Source of the DNA: Carya illinoinensis
Lineage: Eukaryota > Streptophyta > Magnoliopsida > Fagales > Juglandaceae
Direction: 5' to 3'
Length of the DNA stretch: 64,000 nt
Assembly: GCF_018687715.1 (NCBI RefSeq)
Contig: NC_056762.1
Coordinates: 25,038,864 to 25,102,863 of the forward strand
In this document: positions 49,074-62,698 of the stretch, one piece after another
Position numbering within the stretch: the stretch's first letter is position 1
Layout of the letters: every line of letters starts with the position of its first letter
The notes under the pieces: model-generated
What the model was told of the DNA's origin: nothing
Seen by the model: only the letters and a program-made list of their open reading frames with translations
Database searches by the model: none
Translations under genes and position numbers: made by a program

Positions 49074-49517
49074 TGTGATACCCCATATAATAAAGATAAG
49101 GGTAGGTGGTGAATGAAATCTCACATTGCTTGGGAATGAGGAGTTACTGCTCTTTTTAAGGTTTCAATGGGTCTCCAATTGTATCATTGACTAGTCCTTT
49201 TGGAGTATATGCCATGTGGTTTGGGCCTTCTATTGAGGCATTACAAATAATATCAGAGCCTATCCCAATCAGAAATGTGAAACTTGAGCCGTGTCACCTA
49301 CAACGGACAGGCCCAACAAGGGTGTCGGGAATTTAAGAGGTGAAGATTGTAATACCCTATGTGATAAGGATAAGAGTAAGTGGTGAATGAGACCCTACAT
49401 TACTTGGGAAAGAGGAGTTATTACTCTTTATAAAGTTCCAATAAGGCTCTAATTGTATCAATAACTAGTCCTTTTTTAATGTAAGCCATGTGGTTTGGGT
49501 CCTATTGAAGCATTACA
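49074..49517 (+). mobile_element. TRIM (miniature LTR retrotransposon), 444 bp
   Basis: Two direct repeats, 49074-49245 (172 bp) and 49348-49517 (170 bp), start TGTGATACCCC / TGTAATACCCT and end GCATTACA. Between them are only 102 bp: a TATCAGAGCC primer site (49251-49260) five bases after the first LTR, matching the tRNA-iMet type, and a purine-rich AAGAGGTGAAGAT directly before the second LTR. Flanks CCTAC and CCTTC are an imperfect target duplication. There is no coding capacity, as is normal for TRIMs. Confidence 0.85.
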
Positions 49518-52500
49518 CCTTCAATTGTAAGTTTCGATGCAAAGAGACAATCTAGCCTCTCAATCCATTTCATCTTCCCTAGCTTCCCTACCACTCTTGA
49601 TACGAAAGAATCCTCCTAAAAAATAATCCAAGTATGGATCTCCTCAATCACCCTTGAAATTAGAATTATAACATGCTTGTATTTGTTATTATTGGATATT
49701 GTTGGGAGTGCAATATTGATATTATTATAAATTAATATTTCAAAATATTGATATAGCTTATTGGTAAGTAGTCAAATTTTTCAGAGATATTAACTACAGT
49801 GTGACTACGAAAATTATATAATTTTTTCATAAAATTATGTTAATTAGTTTAAATGGGTTATATGCGTAAGTTAAATCCATTTGCATGAAATTGGTTGAAA
49901 CAAAGCCAAATTAGTTGTGTCGTATTAACCTAATTCTAGTTGATGATTAAATAAATAACGTAGATCATGTCATGTCACCCACTATTTATATGAGTCATAT
50001 TAGTGTTTCAAAGTCTAACCCATTTAATTAAACAAATCATATTCATATTGACTCATATAGTTGAATATTCATAACTTAACACAACACAAACAAAATTTGT
50101 GAACAAGAATTGCCGTCACTAATTCCATCTCAGTGTAACACCTTTTTTCCATGGTTGATGACCCATTCGAGTTTTTTTATTCTTCATCACCTTATCCCAA
50201 TGAGACTGAGAAGAGAAAGATGTGGCAATTTTTAATTTAGGGGTATCTGCCTTGATTGAATAGACGACGGAGTCTGATATATTATTTGGAAAAGCAAGCA
50301 CTCAGAACAATCTAAGTTGACGTATTAAGATTAACCTCGAATGTCACCACGTATCCTTCAGGTTGCATTACTCGGCTTCCGGAGATCCATAGGCATTGCT
50401 CCCAATCTGGCAAGTTAAAAGCTTGCAAGCGGAGAAGAAAAGAAAAAGAAAAATACAATTACAAGCACCGGAAAAGCAAGGGTTTCAGAATACAGGCCTG
50501 ACGATTAAACATAAATCAATGGTTACTCAAACATTTATCTCAGTCGAGGGAAGAACTAAAACCGGTTTCCTTGCTTGCAATGTTCAAGCAGCTCTTTCAA
50601 ATTGACTGAAACTACAGAAAAATGTTGATGCAAGATTTTCCATTATTGTAAAGATAACTCCTCTTCATGTTGGACTGCAATAAAGTCACCTTGGAACGGA
50701 CAGCCCAAGCTCTGAATCAATTAAGAACACAAAGACATATCAGAAAAAGCAAACGAGAAAAACCAGTCTACATGGAAAATAGCAGAGATGCATTCAAATC
50801 ATATTCAAGCGAACAAATCCTAAGTGCAATAACAAATGTGATGATTCTGTGAATATTGCCAATGTTATGTTTTAAGATACAGCTAACTTAGCCGCCCAAT
50901 CCTCTATAACCAAGTGACCAGAGACTCGAATATTCTAAAGTAGTTTTCCACATTTTTTTAATTTGAATACATCGGAGGATTGATGCAGGGCCCACCTCCA
51001 AATGCAGCACAAATGTCTCACGTGCCATCAACTCCATCTGAGAAAAGGATCAGCTATGTTACCATAGAATTCTTATTCTCTTGTATATGAAACAAATTCA
51101 AGCCAAACACCTAGATCTGAAATTTTATTTGGTTTCATACTCTGTTCACTAGTCTTGAAAGGCCACCTCTAACTTGTAACCATTTCCATTTTTTTAGGTA
51201 GATTATCTTAGGAACTCCTTTAACTCATTAAGATTTCCAAATTTTTGGTAATTATCATAGGAACTTTTTTCTTTCGGTATCACTACATTGCTTGCACAAA
51301 ACTAGCTTATAACCAATGCACCATAAGATGCCTATCTCAGAACCTTAACATTTTTTAGATTGGGCATGTGCGATAAGTAATAAAGAAAGCAAAACAGAAA
51401 TCAGAAGAGTTCAGAGCAGGGGACCAAAAAGGGCATAGGTTGTATTAAAGATTGCCGAAGATTACATAAAAGACATTTTGGTGACTCCCATGGCAAAATG
51501 AACCCATAACTTTGGGAGAAGGGTGCTCTCCTATCTTTTGATAAGGAAAGAGGCACATACCAGGCGGTAGTGACTGTTTATTCAGGTGTTTGCAGAAATG
51601 ATTAACTGAAATCATTATTGGTAGTTCACCCACTAAGGGAAAGGATCCACCGCCACATTTACCTCCACACTTTGAGAAGTGTGTTGTCACCCACCACCAT
51701 ATTAATTTAGCAAGAAGAAGAAGAAGAACAATAATAATAATATATTATTGCAGCTGCCAGCTGGTAGCAATAGAAGAGCCAATCCGCTCAGAATACGGGG
51801 GACTTCAATCAATTTTATCCACCAACATACTCTAGCCACACGGTAATGCTATCTTCTAAGTTAGTCTTTAGTAGGCGTCCCATTATACAACTGGCAAGTT
51901 AGCCATAAAGGGACCAAGTTTTCATTCCATTTCTGAAAATCTGATCATTTAGGCTTCTGTTACAACCTTTCCAGAGATTAGGACATCCATAGAATGGTCT
52001 TATGGAGTATTAAGACGCTCTTTCTTCTTTCACTAGAAAAACAAATAAAGTCTAATGTAGATGAAAGCAGCATTCCAAATGTGAATTATGGTGAGATTTC
52101 ATGATCACTTGCAAAATATTCTAGCGGAAGCTATCTACTATAAGGTAATGGATACAAAAGTTTGGTGTTGGCTTCAAAGAAATCAAATGCATAAAGCACA
52201 AGAGAAGAGAGAATGGATGCAAAAACCAACGCGTTGGCCTCAAATAAATGATACAAGTGAAGCACAAAAGCAAGGAAACAAAAACAATGGTATAATAAGC
52301 AATGCCAAACATCAGCCACGTTAAACATGCATAGGACAATGTCTTGCAAATCTTGCCTAATCATGATGCCAGTAAAAAAGCTGTAGAGAATGTGTGCAGG
52401 CCCAATTTCTTGAAAATAGTGCAGATTTTTTATAGTTGCCATAATTCTTTAGCGTTAGGAAATATGACATTTCTGACTTTTGCTCAAGAAACCCACTATT

Positions 52501-53715
52501 GACAAGAATTTAAGCTCTTCTCCACATGAGAACGTTGTGCCTTTGAAAAGAAAGATATTACTAACACTATGTTCGCAGATAATTTGTTTAGGAAGAGCAA
52601 TGGAAAAGATAATACTTTTTATGGAAAGGAAAGGAGTAAAAAGAATACAGATAAAGCTTCTCCTGTCCTGGATAGTATTGATGAAAATAGAGGGCACTAA
52701 TCATCCATTGGTTGTTTTAATGAGAGAGAAAAGAACAGGAAATTTCTGTTTACATGGGCTATGCCTATTGACTTCATCAATAAAATCCTTGAGTATATAT
52801 CAAACAAGAAAGGAACTGACCAGAAAAGGTATATTTTAATTTTTATCATTATCCCTTTCTGTCAATCATATGTTCCGTTTAGAGGGCTATTTAGCCTATT
52901 TTGTTCAAAGAACATTTCTCCCTACCCAAAACCAGCCATTTATAGGCAGAAAGCCAATCCTCAAAAGGAGCTGTAAGTTTCCTCATTAATCCCTCCCATA
53001 CAAACCCCTCCCTTTAGATACTTAAGAGCATTGCAAAGAGAAAATGCCATTCCCTACAATATTTTCTATTTCTTTCCATCGAAAGTTATTTGGAAGCATA
53101 TTGTAAGGTTTCAGGAGAGACTTTTGCGCATAGTTCTAAATAGTTTTCACATAATGTTAATACTTTTTCAAAGATACCAAGGCAAATTTCTAAGTAATAA
53201 GATGAATTGTGAAGCAGCTTGCATTAGCAGGAAGTCTACCATGTGTAAGCATTGGGAATCCATGAAGATGAGGTGTAAAAGAAATATTAAATTGACACCA
53301 GGTTACTGAACACAACATTTAGACTCTTCTTATTTTGTGTTTAACTGAACTATGAGCTATAGTGACTAAGTCAAGCCCAATATTGGACGTACAAGTCACG
53401 AAGCTCACTGACTGGCATTTTTTGTGGGTGGCTGTTTTGTTTTCAGAGTGGTTCTTGCTATAATTTTGGGATCTGAGGAACTGGCTTTTTGTAGGTGTGA
53501 ATTCTCTGGAGATGATTCTGGATTTTAATTTTTCACTCATGTAGGTGAATGAAAACTCTCGGGTTTTTTCTCATTTTGGAGTTCAGCTGCAGGATGCAGT
53601 AGTTTTCAACCCTTTCTCAGTAGTTTCCAGCATGTTTTTACTAGGTTAATTGGTTTTCAGTCATTGGTTGTTTCCACTGAGTCGGTGGGTAGAGATTCAT
53701 GGTTCTTCTGGTGGG
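49518..53715. other. intergenic, no gene recognised
   Basis: About 4.2 kb with many short frames but no family motif, splice structure or RNA gene that I could support. An (AAG/AAT)n stretch is at about 51715-51745. Confidence 0.35.
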
Positions 53716-55195
53716 AGTGGTGTGCCATGTTAATAGCATGGTGAGTTTTTTGGGTTGTAAAGTTGCTACCTTGCCTATGAAATACTTGGGCCTTCCGTTG
53801 GGTGCCTTCTAAGGCTAAAGCTATTTGGGATGTGGTTGTCGAGAAAATGTTGGCTGGATGGAAAAGATTGTATTTATCAAGAGGGGGGTAGGATTACCTT
53901 AATCAAGAGCACCCTCTCCAATCTTCCCACTCACTTTCTATCTTCATTTCCTTTGCCTGCAAGGGTGGCTAACCGGATTGAGAAGTTATTTCGCACTTTC
54001 TTGTGGGGTGGAATGGGAGAGGAAGTTAAGTTCCATCTAATTAGTTGGGATAAAGCTCTCCCACCCCAAATGGAGGTTTGGAGGTTCAGAATTTGAGGAT
54101 TTTTAATAAAGCCTTGTTGTGGAAAATGGTTATGGAGATATCAATTGGTAGGGGAATCACTTTGGAGGAAGGTTATATTGATTGTAAATACGGAAGTGCT
54201 TGGGGTGGTTGGTGTTCTAATGAGGGGTAGGGGGGGCGTATGGTGTGGGTCTATGGAAATTCATTAGAAAGGGCTGGGAGAGTTTTGCAAACCATGTTAG
54301 TTAGGTAGTTGGAGAGGGTTCTAGGATCCGATTTTGGTTTGATATTTGGTGTAGAGAACGCACTCTTAATAGGGTGTTTCCATCCATCTTTTGTCTGGTT
54401 TCTGATCGGCTTGTCTCTGTTTCAGATCTGTTAGTCCGTTCTAATGGTTCCTTCTAGTGAGATTTTGTTTTTCTAGAACAGTTCATGATTGGGAAATTCG
54501 TGAAGTTTCAACGTTTTTCAGTTTTTTATACTCTTTGAGGCTTGGAAGCAATTATGGGGATGGTATATTGTGGAGGTCCAAAGGGAGCAATAAGTTTACA
54601 GCTCGGTCGTATTTATAAGCTGTTGACACCTCAGAATTGTTTTTCTTTTAGTTGGAAGTGTATTTGGAGATCTCATGTGCCTTCCAAAGTTGCTTTTCTC
54701 ATATAGACTACTTCTCTTGGGAAAATTTTGCCGAAAGACAATTTGAGGAAGAGCAGTTTCATTGTTATGGATTGGTGTTACATGTGTAAGAAGTATGAGG
54801 AATCAGTGGATCATTTACTTTTGCATTTTGAGATGGCAAGGGCATTGTGGGATGGAATTTTCTGTAGAATCGGTTTGGCTTGAGTGATGCCTTTGAGACT
54901 GGTAGACCTTCTAGCTAATTGGAACGGTCTTCAAAGTTGTTCTTAGGTCAAGTGGATGCCATTTGGAAGATAGTTCCTTTGTGTCTTATGTAGTGTATCT
55001 GGATGGTTTTAATGATAAGGAGCACATTTTGGAGGAACTCCAAAATATTTTTGTGCACACCTTACTGTTCTGGTTTTTTGCTTTGCTTACGTTTTCCAGT
55101 TCTTAGAATGTATTTAGGTGTTTCTTTTGTATACTTTCTGTGTACATGGGTTTCACCTATTTCATTTGCATTAATAAAACTCTCTTATAAAATAA
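53716..55195 (+). pseudogene. LINE (non-LTR) reverse transcriptase 3' part and zf-RVT domain, decayed
   Basis: Plus-strand pieces: [15 protein letters not shown] (53765), [23 protein letters not shown] and [20 protein letters not shown] (53880-54060), then at about 54660-54910 the zf-RVT wording VPSKVAFLI, GKILPKDNLRK and KKYEESVDHLLLHFEMARAL. Several shifts and stops. It ends near 55195 in an AATAAA-rich stretch typical of a LINE 3' end. Confidence 0.8.
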
Positions 55196-55204
55196 ACCAA
55201 TTTC

Positions 55205-56560
55205 CATAAATCCACCCCATATGCCCCCCCAACCTCATCAAAACACCAACCCCCAAGCACGTCCATCTCTATGATCAATAACCTCCTTCTAAAGTGATTC
55301 CCCCTCTAATTGATACCTCTTAACCATTTCCCCAAGAGGGCTTTATTTAATATCCTCAAGTGACAAACCCCCAAACCTCCATTAGAAATTGGATAGCAAA
55401 CTTTGTTCAAACTAAGTGAAACTTAGCTTCCTCTCCCATATTACCCCACAAAAAAGCCCAAAATGACTTCTTAATCCTGCCACCCCTGCATACAAAGGAA
55501 ACAAGGATAAAAAATAAGTGGGACGGTTGGAGAGAGTGCTCTTAATAAAACTAATTCTACCACCTTTCGATAGATACATCAGTTTCCACCTAGCCAACCT
55601 TTTCTCAATTTTCTCACCCACCCCACCCCCAAAGCCACATCTCCCAAGCATATAAAAGAGGAAATCCCAATTCACATGATCATACCCCTTTTCCATATCA
55701 AGTTTGCACAATAAGCCTGGAACTCCCTCCCTCATTCTATTATCCAAGCATTCATTGGCAATGAGAACTGAATCAAGTATTTGTCTCTCCCAAACAAAGG
55801 CATTTTGAGGCTTATAAATAATTTGTTCCATAGTTGTACTCATGCAGTTAGCAAGAACATTCAAGATAATCTTGTAAACTCCACTCCAAGACTAATAGGG
55901 CGAAAATCCTTCAACTCCGAAGCCCTAGGTTTCGTTAGGATGAGAGCAATGAAAGTTGCATTAAGGCATTTTTTGAACTTCTTGAAAGAATAGAACTCAT
56001 GAAAGACAAGCATCGCATCATCTTTCACAATATCCCAACAAGCTTGCAAAAATGCTATAGAAAAACCATCAGGTCTAGGAGCTTTGTCTTTTGCCATCCC
56101 ATTAATCACCTGTTGAATCTCATCTTCTTCAAAAGGTCTTTACAACCATTTGCACTATGAGGATCAAGAGACTCAAAACCCAAACCATCAAGCTTTGGCC
56201 TCCAAGTAGCTGGTTCAATGAGAATATTCTCATAGTAACACACTATATGGTCCTTGACCTTGAACGGAGAAGAGAATATACAATTATTTGAATGAACCAT
56301 CTCAATAGCATTACTACGTGGATGTGAATAAGCTGCTCTATCAAAAAACTCCGTGTATTTATCCCCTTCTTTCAAACAAAGGGCCCAATATTTTTGTAAC
56401 TAAGAAATCTCCTCCATCAACAACACCCTCTCAATTTCAATCACCACCAAACATTTCCTCAACAAGGACTCCTCAGATGGAGCTCCTTTCACCTCCCTCC
56501 CCTCCAAGTCCTGTAATTCCTCCTTAAGGTAATTCTTCTTATTTGAGTTTCAAGTTATCA
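55205..56560 (-). pseudogene. LINE reverse transcriptase fragment with internal deletion
   Basis: Minus-strand order: KEGDKYTEFFDRAAYSHPRS (56375-), DKAPRPDGFSIAFLQACWDI and LKDFRPISL (56090-55870), [20 protein letters not shown] and [20 protein letters not shown] (55800-55660), then a jump inside one frame from RCGFGGG to [20 protein letters not shown]. The jump removes the palm with the usual YADD box. It overlaps in content with the plus-strand LINE at 53.7-54.25 kb, so the two are separate copies of one family placed tail to tail. Confidence 0.85.
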
Positions 56561-57699
56561 ATAATAACTTAATAAGCACTTTAAGCCGAAACAAGCACAT
56601 CCTAAGATTTAACTATACAGCGTGAAAAACTGCGTACTCTTATTGTATAGAGCTTCTAAATACATTCTATACGTGGCTTATACATGAGTAGAAACTTTAT
56701 TCGAAAGACTTAAAAGGTCCAGTCCATGTGAACAAACTGCAAACTACCTTACAATCAAAATTGGCCGCCGAGAAAATGTCATGCACGTGGAAACAAGAAA
56801 GCAATGCATCTTGTGAAAATGCATAAATTTCTTTTTTTGATAAGTGAAAATGCATAAATTTTACAAGTAAATGATACTTTCATATGTTACAGTTAAGGGC
56901 CACCTTCCTCAAATACCATTTTAAGAGCATTGATATAAATCAACCATCAAGATTCAAGCCTCAAACACAAGTTCCTATCCTTATAAAACTAAGCATTCTT
57001 GACGCTACTAAGAGACAACTCATTTTCATACTTGATAATTGCCAGGTCCAGCAAATTCCCATTTTATTTCTTTCAACCAACTCATCTTATGTGCCTGCAG
57101 GAACCAAAATATTCCAGTTAGATAGTAATAAGATCTTCCACCAAAGCACTTCCGGCCACAACCATTGCCCCAATTCACCTTACTCATGAAATATAACTAC
57201 TACAAAATCCAAAAACAGTGCTTCAGTGTCTCCCCCACAACCTTGACTATGACGATTACTGTATCCTAACGCAACCATGCACTACATTGGTATGCACTAC
57301 ATTGGTATAAGGATACAAGGTACGATACAAGGTACGATACAAGGTAATACTTTTTTATTTTTGATAAGAGGATACAAGGTACCAAATTACCTGTCACTTC
57401 AACAATCAAGCACAACAGAAATTCGCATGTACGGTATCTATAAAATACGTGACCAATTAATTTTAAGTTGACTTTCAACAGTTTAATACCCATCACTTTC
57501 TTCCAATTCAGTTCCAGCTTTCTAAACGCGATTTCAAAAGAACGCAAAGAAGACAATTGGAGAACCAGCTGCGCAATTCAAAGCAATTGAGGAATGCTTA
57601 AATTGGGTGGTAGCTGAAGCAAGCAAAAGCCACTCACACCAAAGAAAAAAGGAAAAAAAAGAGAAGAAGATAATTGTTTTTTATTTATTTTACATGAGA
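56561..57699. other. intergenic downstream of the NFD6-like gene
   Basis: No gene recognised. Contains small tandem repeats at 57278-57346. Confidence 0.4.
57278..57346. repeat. two short tandem repeats
   Basis: TGCACTACATTGGTA occurs twice in tandem (57278-57307), followed by ACAAGGTACGAT in about 2.5 units. Confidence 0.85.
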
Positions 57700-58113
57700 T
57701 TAGAGGCCTGGAGAGGTGCAGCAGAGTGTACCCTGCAAGACCGCTCGGCAACTACTCGATGTTGTGCTTAGGCACGACGTCATCCTCGCGACTGCCACCG
57801 CGCTGTGCAACGGCAACAATGACTGCACGCTTCCCAATTCCGAGGGACACCTACAAAAATCAAACAAAAGAAGAAACTAAAATGAGAACAACTGAAAAAA
57901 GTTAAAAACATATGTAAACTAAAAGATAGAGACAGACCTGAAGAGTGAGAACCGAGAAAGAGGAATGGAAGTGGATCTAGAGGGGAGAGGGACGCGCGGA
58001 GAGGTGGGCGCCGCGGATTTGGTGAGAGGAGATGTGCGGAGGCTAGATCTAATGGCGGATTTGACGGATGATAGGGATGCTCTGCAGACGAATCTATTGC
58101 AGGCCGAAGCCAT
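57700..58113 (-). CDS. NUCLEAR FUSION DEFECTIVE 6-like organellar protein, 2 exons
   Basis: Exon 1 is 58113-57938 and exon 2 is 57850-57700, separated by an 87-bp GT-AG intron (phase 2). The product is 108 residues. The N-terminus (MASACNRFVCRASLSSVKSA) is rich in S, R and A with almost no acidic residues, as in a mitochondrial or plastid presequence. Exon 2 carries SELGSVQSLLPLHSAVAVAR followed by MTSCLS, the conserved part of the plant NFD6-like family. NFD6 of Arabidopsis is known for polar nuclear fusion defects in the female gametophyte; molecular activity is not established. Reading through the donor gives only a short alternative tail (SVSIF...). The CDS is GC-richer than its surroundings. 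Confidence 0.88.
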
Positions 58114-58596
58114 TAAAGGATCGAAGAAGAAGAAGAAACAAGAATAATGCGACGATGTGAAAATGATTGGGAGGAGGTTGCAAGGGTTTAAGGTTTTAGC
58201 CTTATTGGGTCGTAGTAGACTGCCTCTTAGCCATTTTTCTTATTTATTTTTTAATAAAAAAAACATACTACTCACTTTTATATTTTTATATTTTAATAGA
58301 TAATAACAGACTTACTGCCACTTATTACCTATTTACTTTTTTTATTATTTTTTAATTACTTTTTATTATTTTTTAACTTAATGGTTAAATAAATAATTAA
58401 AATTATTATTATTCTATTTTAATTAATAGGGGTTGGTTCCGACTTAGATGAGTCAAAAAACCCACATCTGACTTGGAGTGGGAGGTCAGAAGTGATTTGA
58501 CTAGACTCTGATTGTGATTGGGGCAAGGCCGACTTACGAAGGCCCAAGAACTAATCTGGTATTGGACTTCTCATTTTCAAAAAATTTCAAAATTTG

Positions 58597-58637
<41 letters not shown>

Positions 58638-59639
58638 AAATCACCAACACCCAAATGGGCTTCCCATTTTAAAAAATTACAACTAAAAAATAGTTACAAA
58701 AAAACTTAAATACAATGAATACATAATATACATTACAAAACCAAAGACAAATAGATGCACAATCACAAACACAATGTAAATAAAAAAGGATAATTATAAG
58801 GTTATTACTTTTCTACTACCTATTTATTACTATTTTTGTATTTTTATTTTTTTAATTTTTTATTTTATTTAATGATTAAGAAAGTGACTATTAATAAAAT
58901 TATATATTTTTTTAATTTTTTTTCTTTATGATTAAGGATGTTAAAAAAATACTTAAAAGAAAATGATAAAAAAAAATTCAAATATTCTATAAGTAGTAAG
59001 AGGGTAGTAACCCTATCACTACTCAATAAAAAATATAAATGAACTTTTAAACAACCTATACAACCACAACCAAACAATAACCTCCACAATCACAAGTTCA
59101 CAACATGTCAACCATCTCAATGACAACCACAATCATCACCAAACAACCATGGTCTACCACAATCACAAACAACCCTTACCAACTTCACAAAAGTCCTTAA
59201 CCAATTTACAATATAATAATGTATAAGAATTAAAAAAAACTACAAAATAATAAGTACAAATTGACAATAATTTTTAATTTTTCAACACCATCAGCCTACA
59301 ATTAAAACCATCCTGCATTGTTTTGAAAATTAAAAAAAAAAATAGAATAAACATTATTTTGAACTAACAAAAACAAACAAGGCTTTTTTATTCTAATGGA
59401 ATTTCATTTATCACCAATAAAGGGGGTTCTCCATACCATGATGAGTCTGTCTCAATCATCTACAATTATTCTAAGGTTCACAGTTAGGTCTACAAAATTA
59501 TAAAAATTATAAGTTAAATAATTAAAACATTAAAAATATGTAAATAATCATTTAAAAGTGTAATATTACCCAATTTAAGCCTATATTTCTCAACATCAAC
59601 GGTATCTAGTCCAATAGGCTTTGAACTTAGCTAGTTTTT
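58114..59639. other. NFD6-like upstream region, then AT-rich intergenic DNA
   Basis: The first roughly 100 bases hold the pyrimidine-rich leader on the minus strand. Beyond it the sequence is very AT-rich with poly(A), a (TA)n run at about 58613-58635, and no gene. Confidence 0.4.
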
Positions 59640-61632
59640 TATACAAAAGAGGGCCTCCATGGTGGTTGGAGCCAATGAATTTCAATAAGTATCCAACACG
59701 CAACCACCTGCACTAAACATCGACTCATAGGCAATGGTAGTGATATGAAATGCATCCTTATGTATCTCGACATCTTTCATAAAATAATACTCAACCTCAG
59801 ACTTACACTGCATAATATTCCTTGATGCACAGATTTGATGATACTTTTGCAGCAAAATAGATGAACTCTGTGCATTTGTGTCATCTAAGGAAGATGTCGA
59901 GCCGATTGGGTATGAGGAGCTACCACCTTTGGTTAAAGGTTGACCATTGTTGTTGTAATGGCTATATAAGTCATCAATATCATAATTCATCTCTCTAATA
60001 AACTTATCAGACTTCTCATCATCAAGGACGTGCCTAATCCGAAATTCTATAATAACTAACTTACATCGGGAGTCAAGAATCACAATTACAAATAATAATC
60101 TATTTATCTTCTCAACATCCCTCCAATATTTATTATATTTGGATTTCATCCTCATAACTATACATTCAACAATCCAACAATGTCAATACAAACTCTATTG
60201 CAAGTGATCATAAAAGCCTCGAGAGCTCGTCGAAGTACACATTCGCAGTAGGATATTTGGAACCAGATATTCACATAGTTATGTCACAAAATAACTTTAA
60301 AAATTTAACAAAATACCTCACATTAGCTCAATCAACTATATCCTATGCACCAAACCTCCTTCTCCCCTATTGACTACACCAAAGCATACCTTAAACCCCT
60401 ATTCTCGACCTCCATATGCTCAAACACTCTTTGGTACTTCTGTGCTACATCCAACATCTTGTATGTAGAGTTCCATTTAGTCGGAATGTCTAGACTCAAC
60501 ATATTAGAAGGTGGGATCTCAAACTATTCGATTATTGCCTAAAACTTGCCAAGTCTTTGATAGAAAGCTCACACATATCTCACAAGGTTGCGGACTTAGG
60601 TAATCATCAATCTCCTTCAACCCCTTAGCAACTATGAAATTGATGATATGAGTACAACATTAAACATGGATAAGCTCATGCTCACGAATGATATCCTCTT
60701 TTACCATTATATTCCACCTGAACCAATCAATTGCAATGTCATTGGCACCGGCATTGTCAACTATAATATAAAATACTTTTCTAATCCCTTAGTCTTTTAT
60801 AGAGTTATTCATATCTGCTCCAATGGATAAACTCTTGTGATCAATAATTTCTTTGAAACTAATAATCCACTAGTGCAATATCTACTCACTGTCAATAAAG
60901 TAGGTTGTGATACACATGTAGCTGACATTCTGTTTGGACGTCCATGTATTAATCATAAGCGACACTCTCTGGCCAATGTTATTTGGCCTTCTCCTTGGTA
61001 TGTCCCTTCAAACAATCTCACATCACCATATACCATGAAGGCATAAGAAATCATGGCTCAAGAGTGTGCACAAATTTATGGAAGCCATTTTTTGTTAACA
61101 GTGGTAAAAGGTATGTCATCACAGATGATCATTTCCGCAAACAAATCCCTCAACATCTTTTCACTGTATTGAGGAATTGACAATTTTTTAATCTGCATAC
61201 TATCAGTGCTCATAGAAGTTTCATAACTAAGCTTCATCTGATCATTGACCACCAACCCCTTGTGTATCTTATATCGCTGGCAACTCGAAAGATATGCTAT
61301 TAATACATAGGTGCATTGCTTTTTCGAATGAAGCAACACAAAGTTGCCCATAGTGGTGGCATCTCGCTTGTGGGTTCTGACGATCACCGAGAATTTTGGT
61401 AAAATGTTCTCATTTCCACGACCTTTTTTTACTAGGTCATGGTGGTTGATCGACATCAATTATCAACTCCTTCTCCTCATTAAGCATACTCATCTTCTAT
61501 ATCAACTGGGACTCAACTACTTGCACAGGAAATAGTTGCTCTAGATGTGAATTTAGGGGTGGAAGTACTTGTCAGTATAGGAACTGTGGCATTCCCTTGT
61601 GGACGATTATCCCCAATAGGTTTAGCATCCAT
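59640..61632 (-). pseudogene. hAT transposase (zf-BED / RNase H-like / dimerisation), decayed
   Basis: From the ATG at 61632 the minus strand shows, in broken frames, an S/T-rich N-terminus with an early stop, a BED-finger-like remnant and the following helix (MLRDLFAEMIICDDIPFTTV, about 61140-61095), LDIPTKWNSTYKMLDVAQKY (about 60490-60430), MKSKYNKYWRDVEKINRLLF (60150, DUF4413-like) and the C-terminal dimerisation region ending AYESMFSAGGCVLDTY (59682). The order is that of plant Ac/Tam3-type hAT transposases. Frameshifts between the pieces make it inactive. Confidence 0.85.
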
Positions 61633-62698
61633 ATCCAAATCAACTGTGCTAAAAATAAATAAATTAGAACAAACAAATTAGAAGAAAAATAACATGTATT
61701 GCATATATATATAGCCTATAACTATACTTCTATGTAGGCAATCCATTGTGCAGGTTAAAGTCTCAAAAATGGTGAGTTTTGGCCATTGCAAAAAATTCAA
61801 CAGCACAATAGCATTTGAGAAAAAAACTAAAGTTCAATAGCATAGTAGCATTTGGGAAGAAAATTTAGTAGCACAATATATTACCAAACATGATAACATT
61901 TAGCAGGATATGAAAATATTGATATTAAGAAAAAATTTACTACACACCACACATAATTTCTTTTTCTCTTACCAGATGTGTATTGTTATGGATGATGAGT
62001 AGAAAAAAATAATTAGTTTAGGAAGAATAAAACAAAAAATAAATAAATAAAAATAAGTGTGGCATGTGGAGATGATGAGTAACAAATCTCTAATATTAAT
62101 ATTCAACAACACAGTAGTAGGATAATATTAATATTTATTCTGGAATAGGAAAATAAACTTGCAATAGCATGAAAAGGAAAAAAAAATAACTTGTAAGCCA
62201 TTTACCAAACAACAATTTTAACATAAACACAGTCCAACCTAAAATATATCAATCCCACCAAATAAAGTAGTCACTATGAAACTAACACATTTTTAGCTCA
62301 ATTGGAAGTTTAAACCTAAACTAGTATATCAATCTCACACAATTTTAGCTTAACTAGAAACCAATCCCAACAAATGAACTCTCTCAACCCCATGACAATG
62401 GACCCTCTGGAACATTATGCTCAATAAAACCTTTTCAAGAATGATATATTTTAAGTAAATCAATTCTTTATCTTTTTTAAAATGAAATTAGATACTTAGC
62501 TATGTAAGATCATTTTTAGAATATTGACCAATTTAGAGGCGAAGGCTAAAGTATTCAAAGTTTAAGTATATTTTGCAGTGACAAAAGTTGAATCATGATA
62601 TCTGCCATATATTTGGCTAAGCTTAATTTGTAATATAAATATATTGGTATCTAATCTCAGTTATTTTCTGAATAATCATGTGCTAAACTTTATGCACA
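61633..62698. other. AT-rich spacer between two hAT remnants
   Basis: No gene recognised. It should contain the 5' terminal region of the minus-strand hAT element and its border with the next one. Confidence 0.4.

Noticed and set aside
52088..53309. Series of 70-119 codon frames as exons of a gene
   Set aside because: No conserved motif, no consistent splice joins and overlapping frames on both strands.
53716..56560. Twin-priming inversion of a single LINE
   Set aside because: The two parts overlap in content and the inverted part lies on the 3' side, contrary to twin priming.
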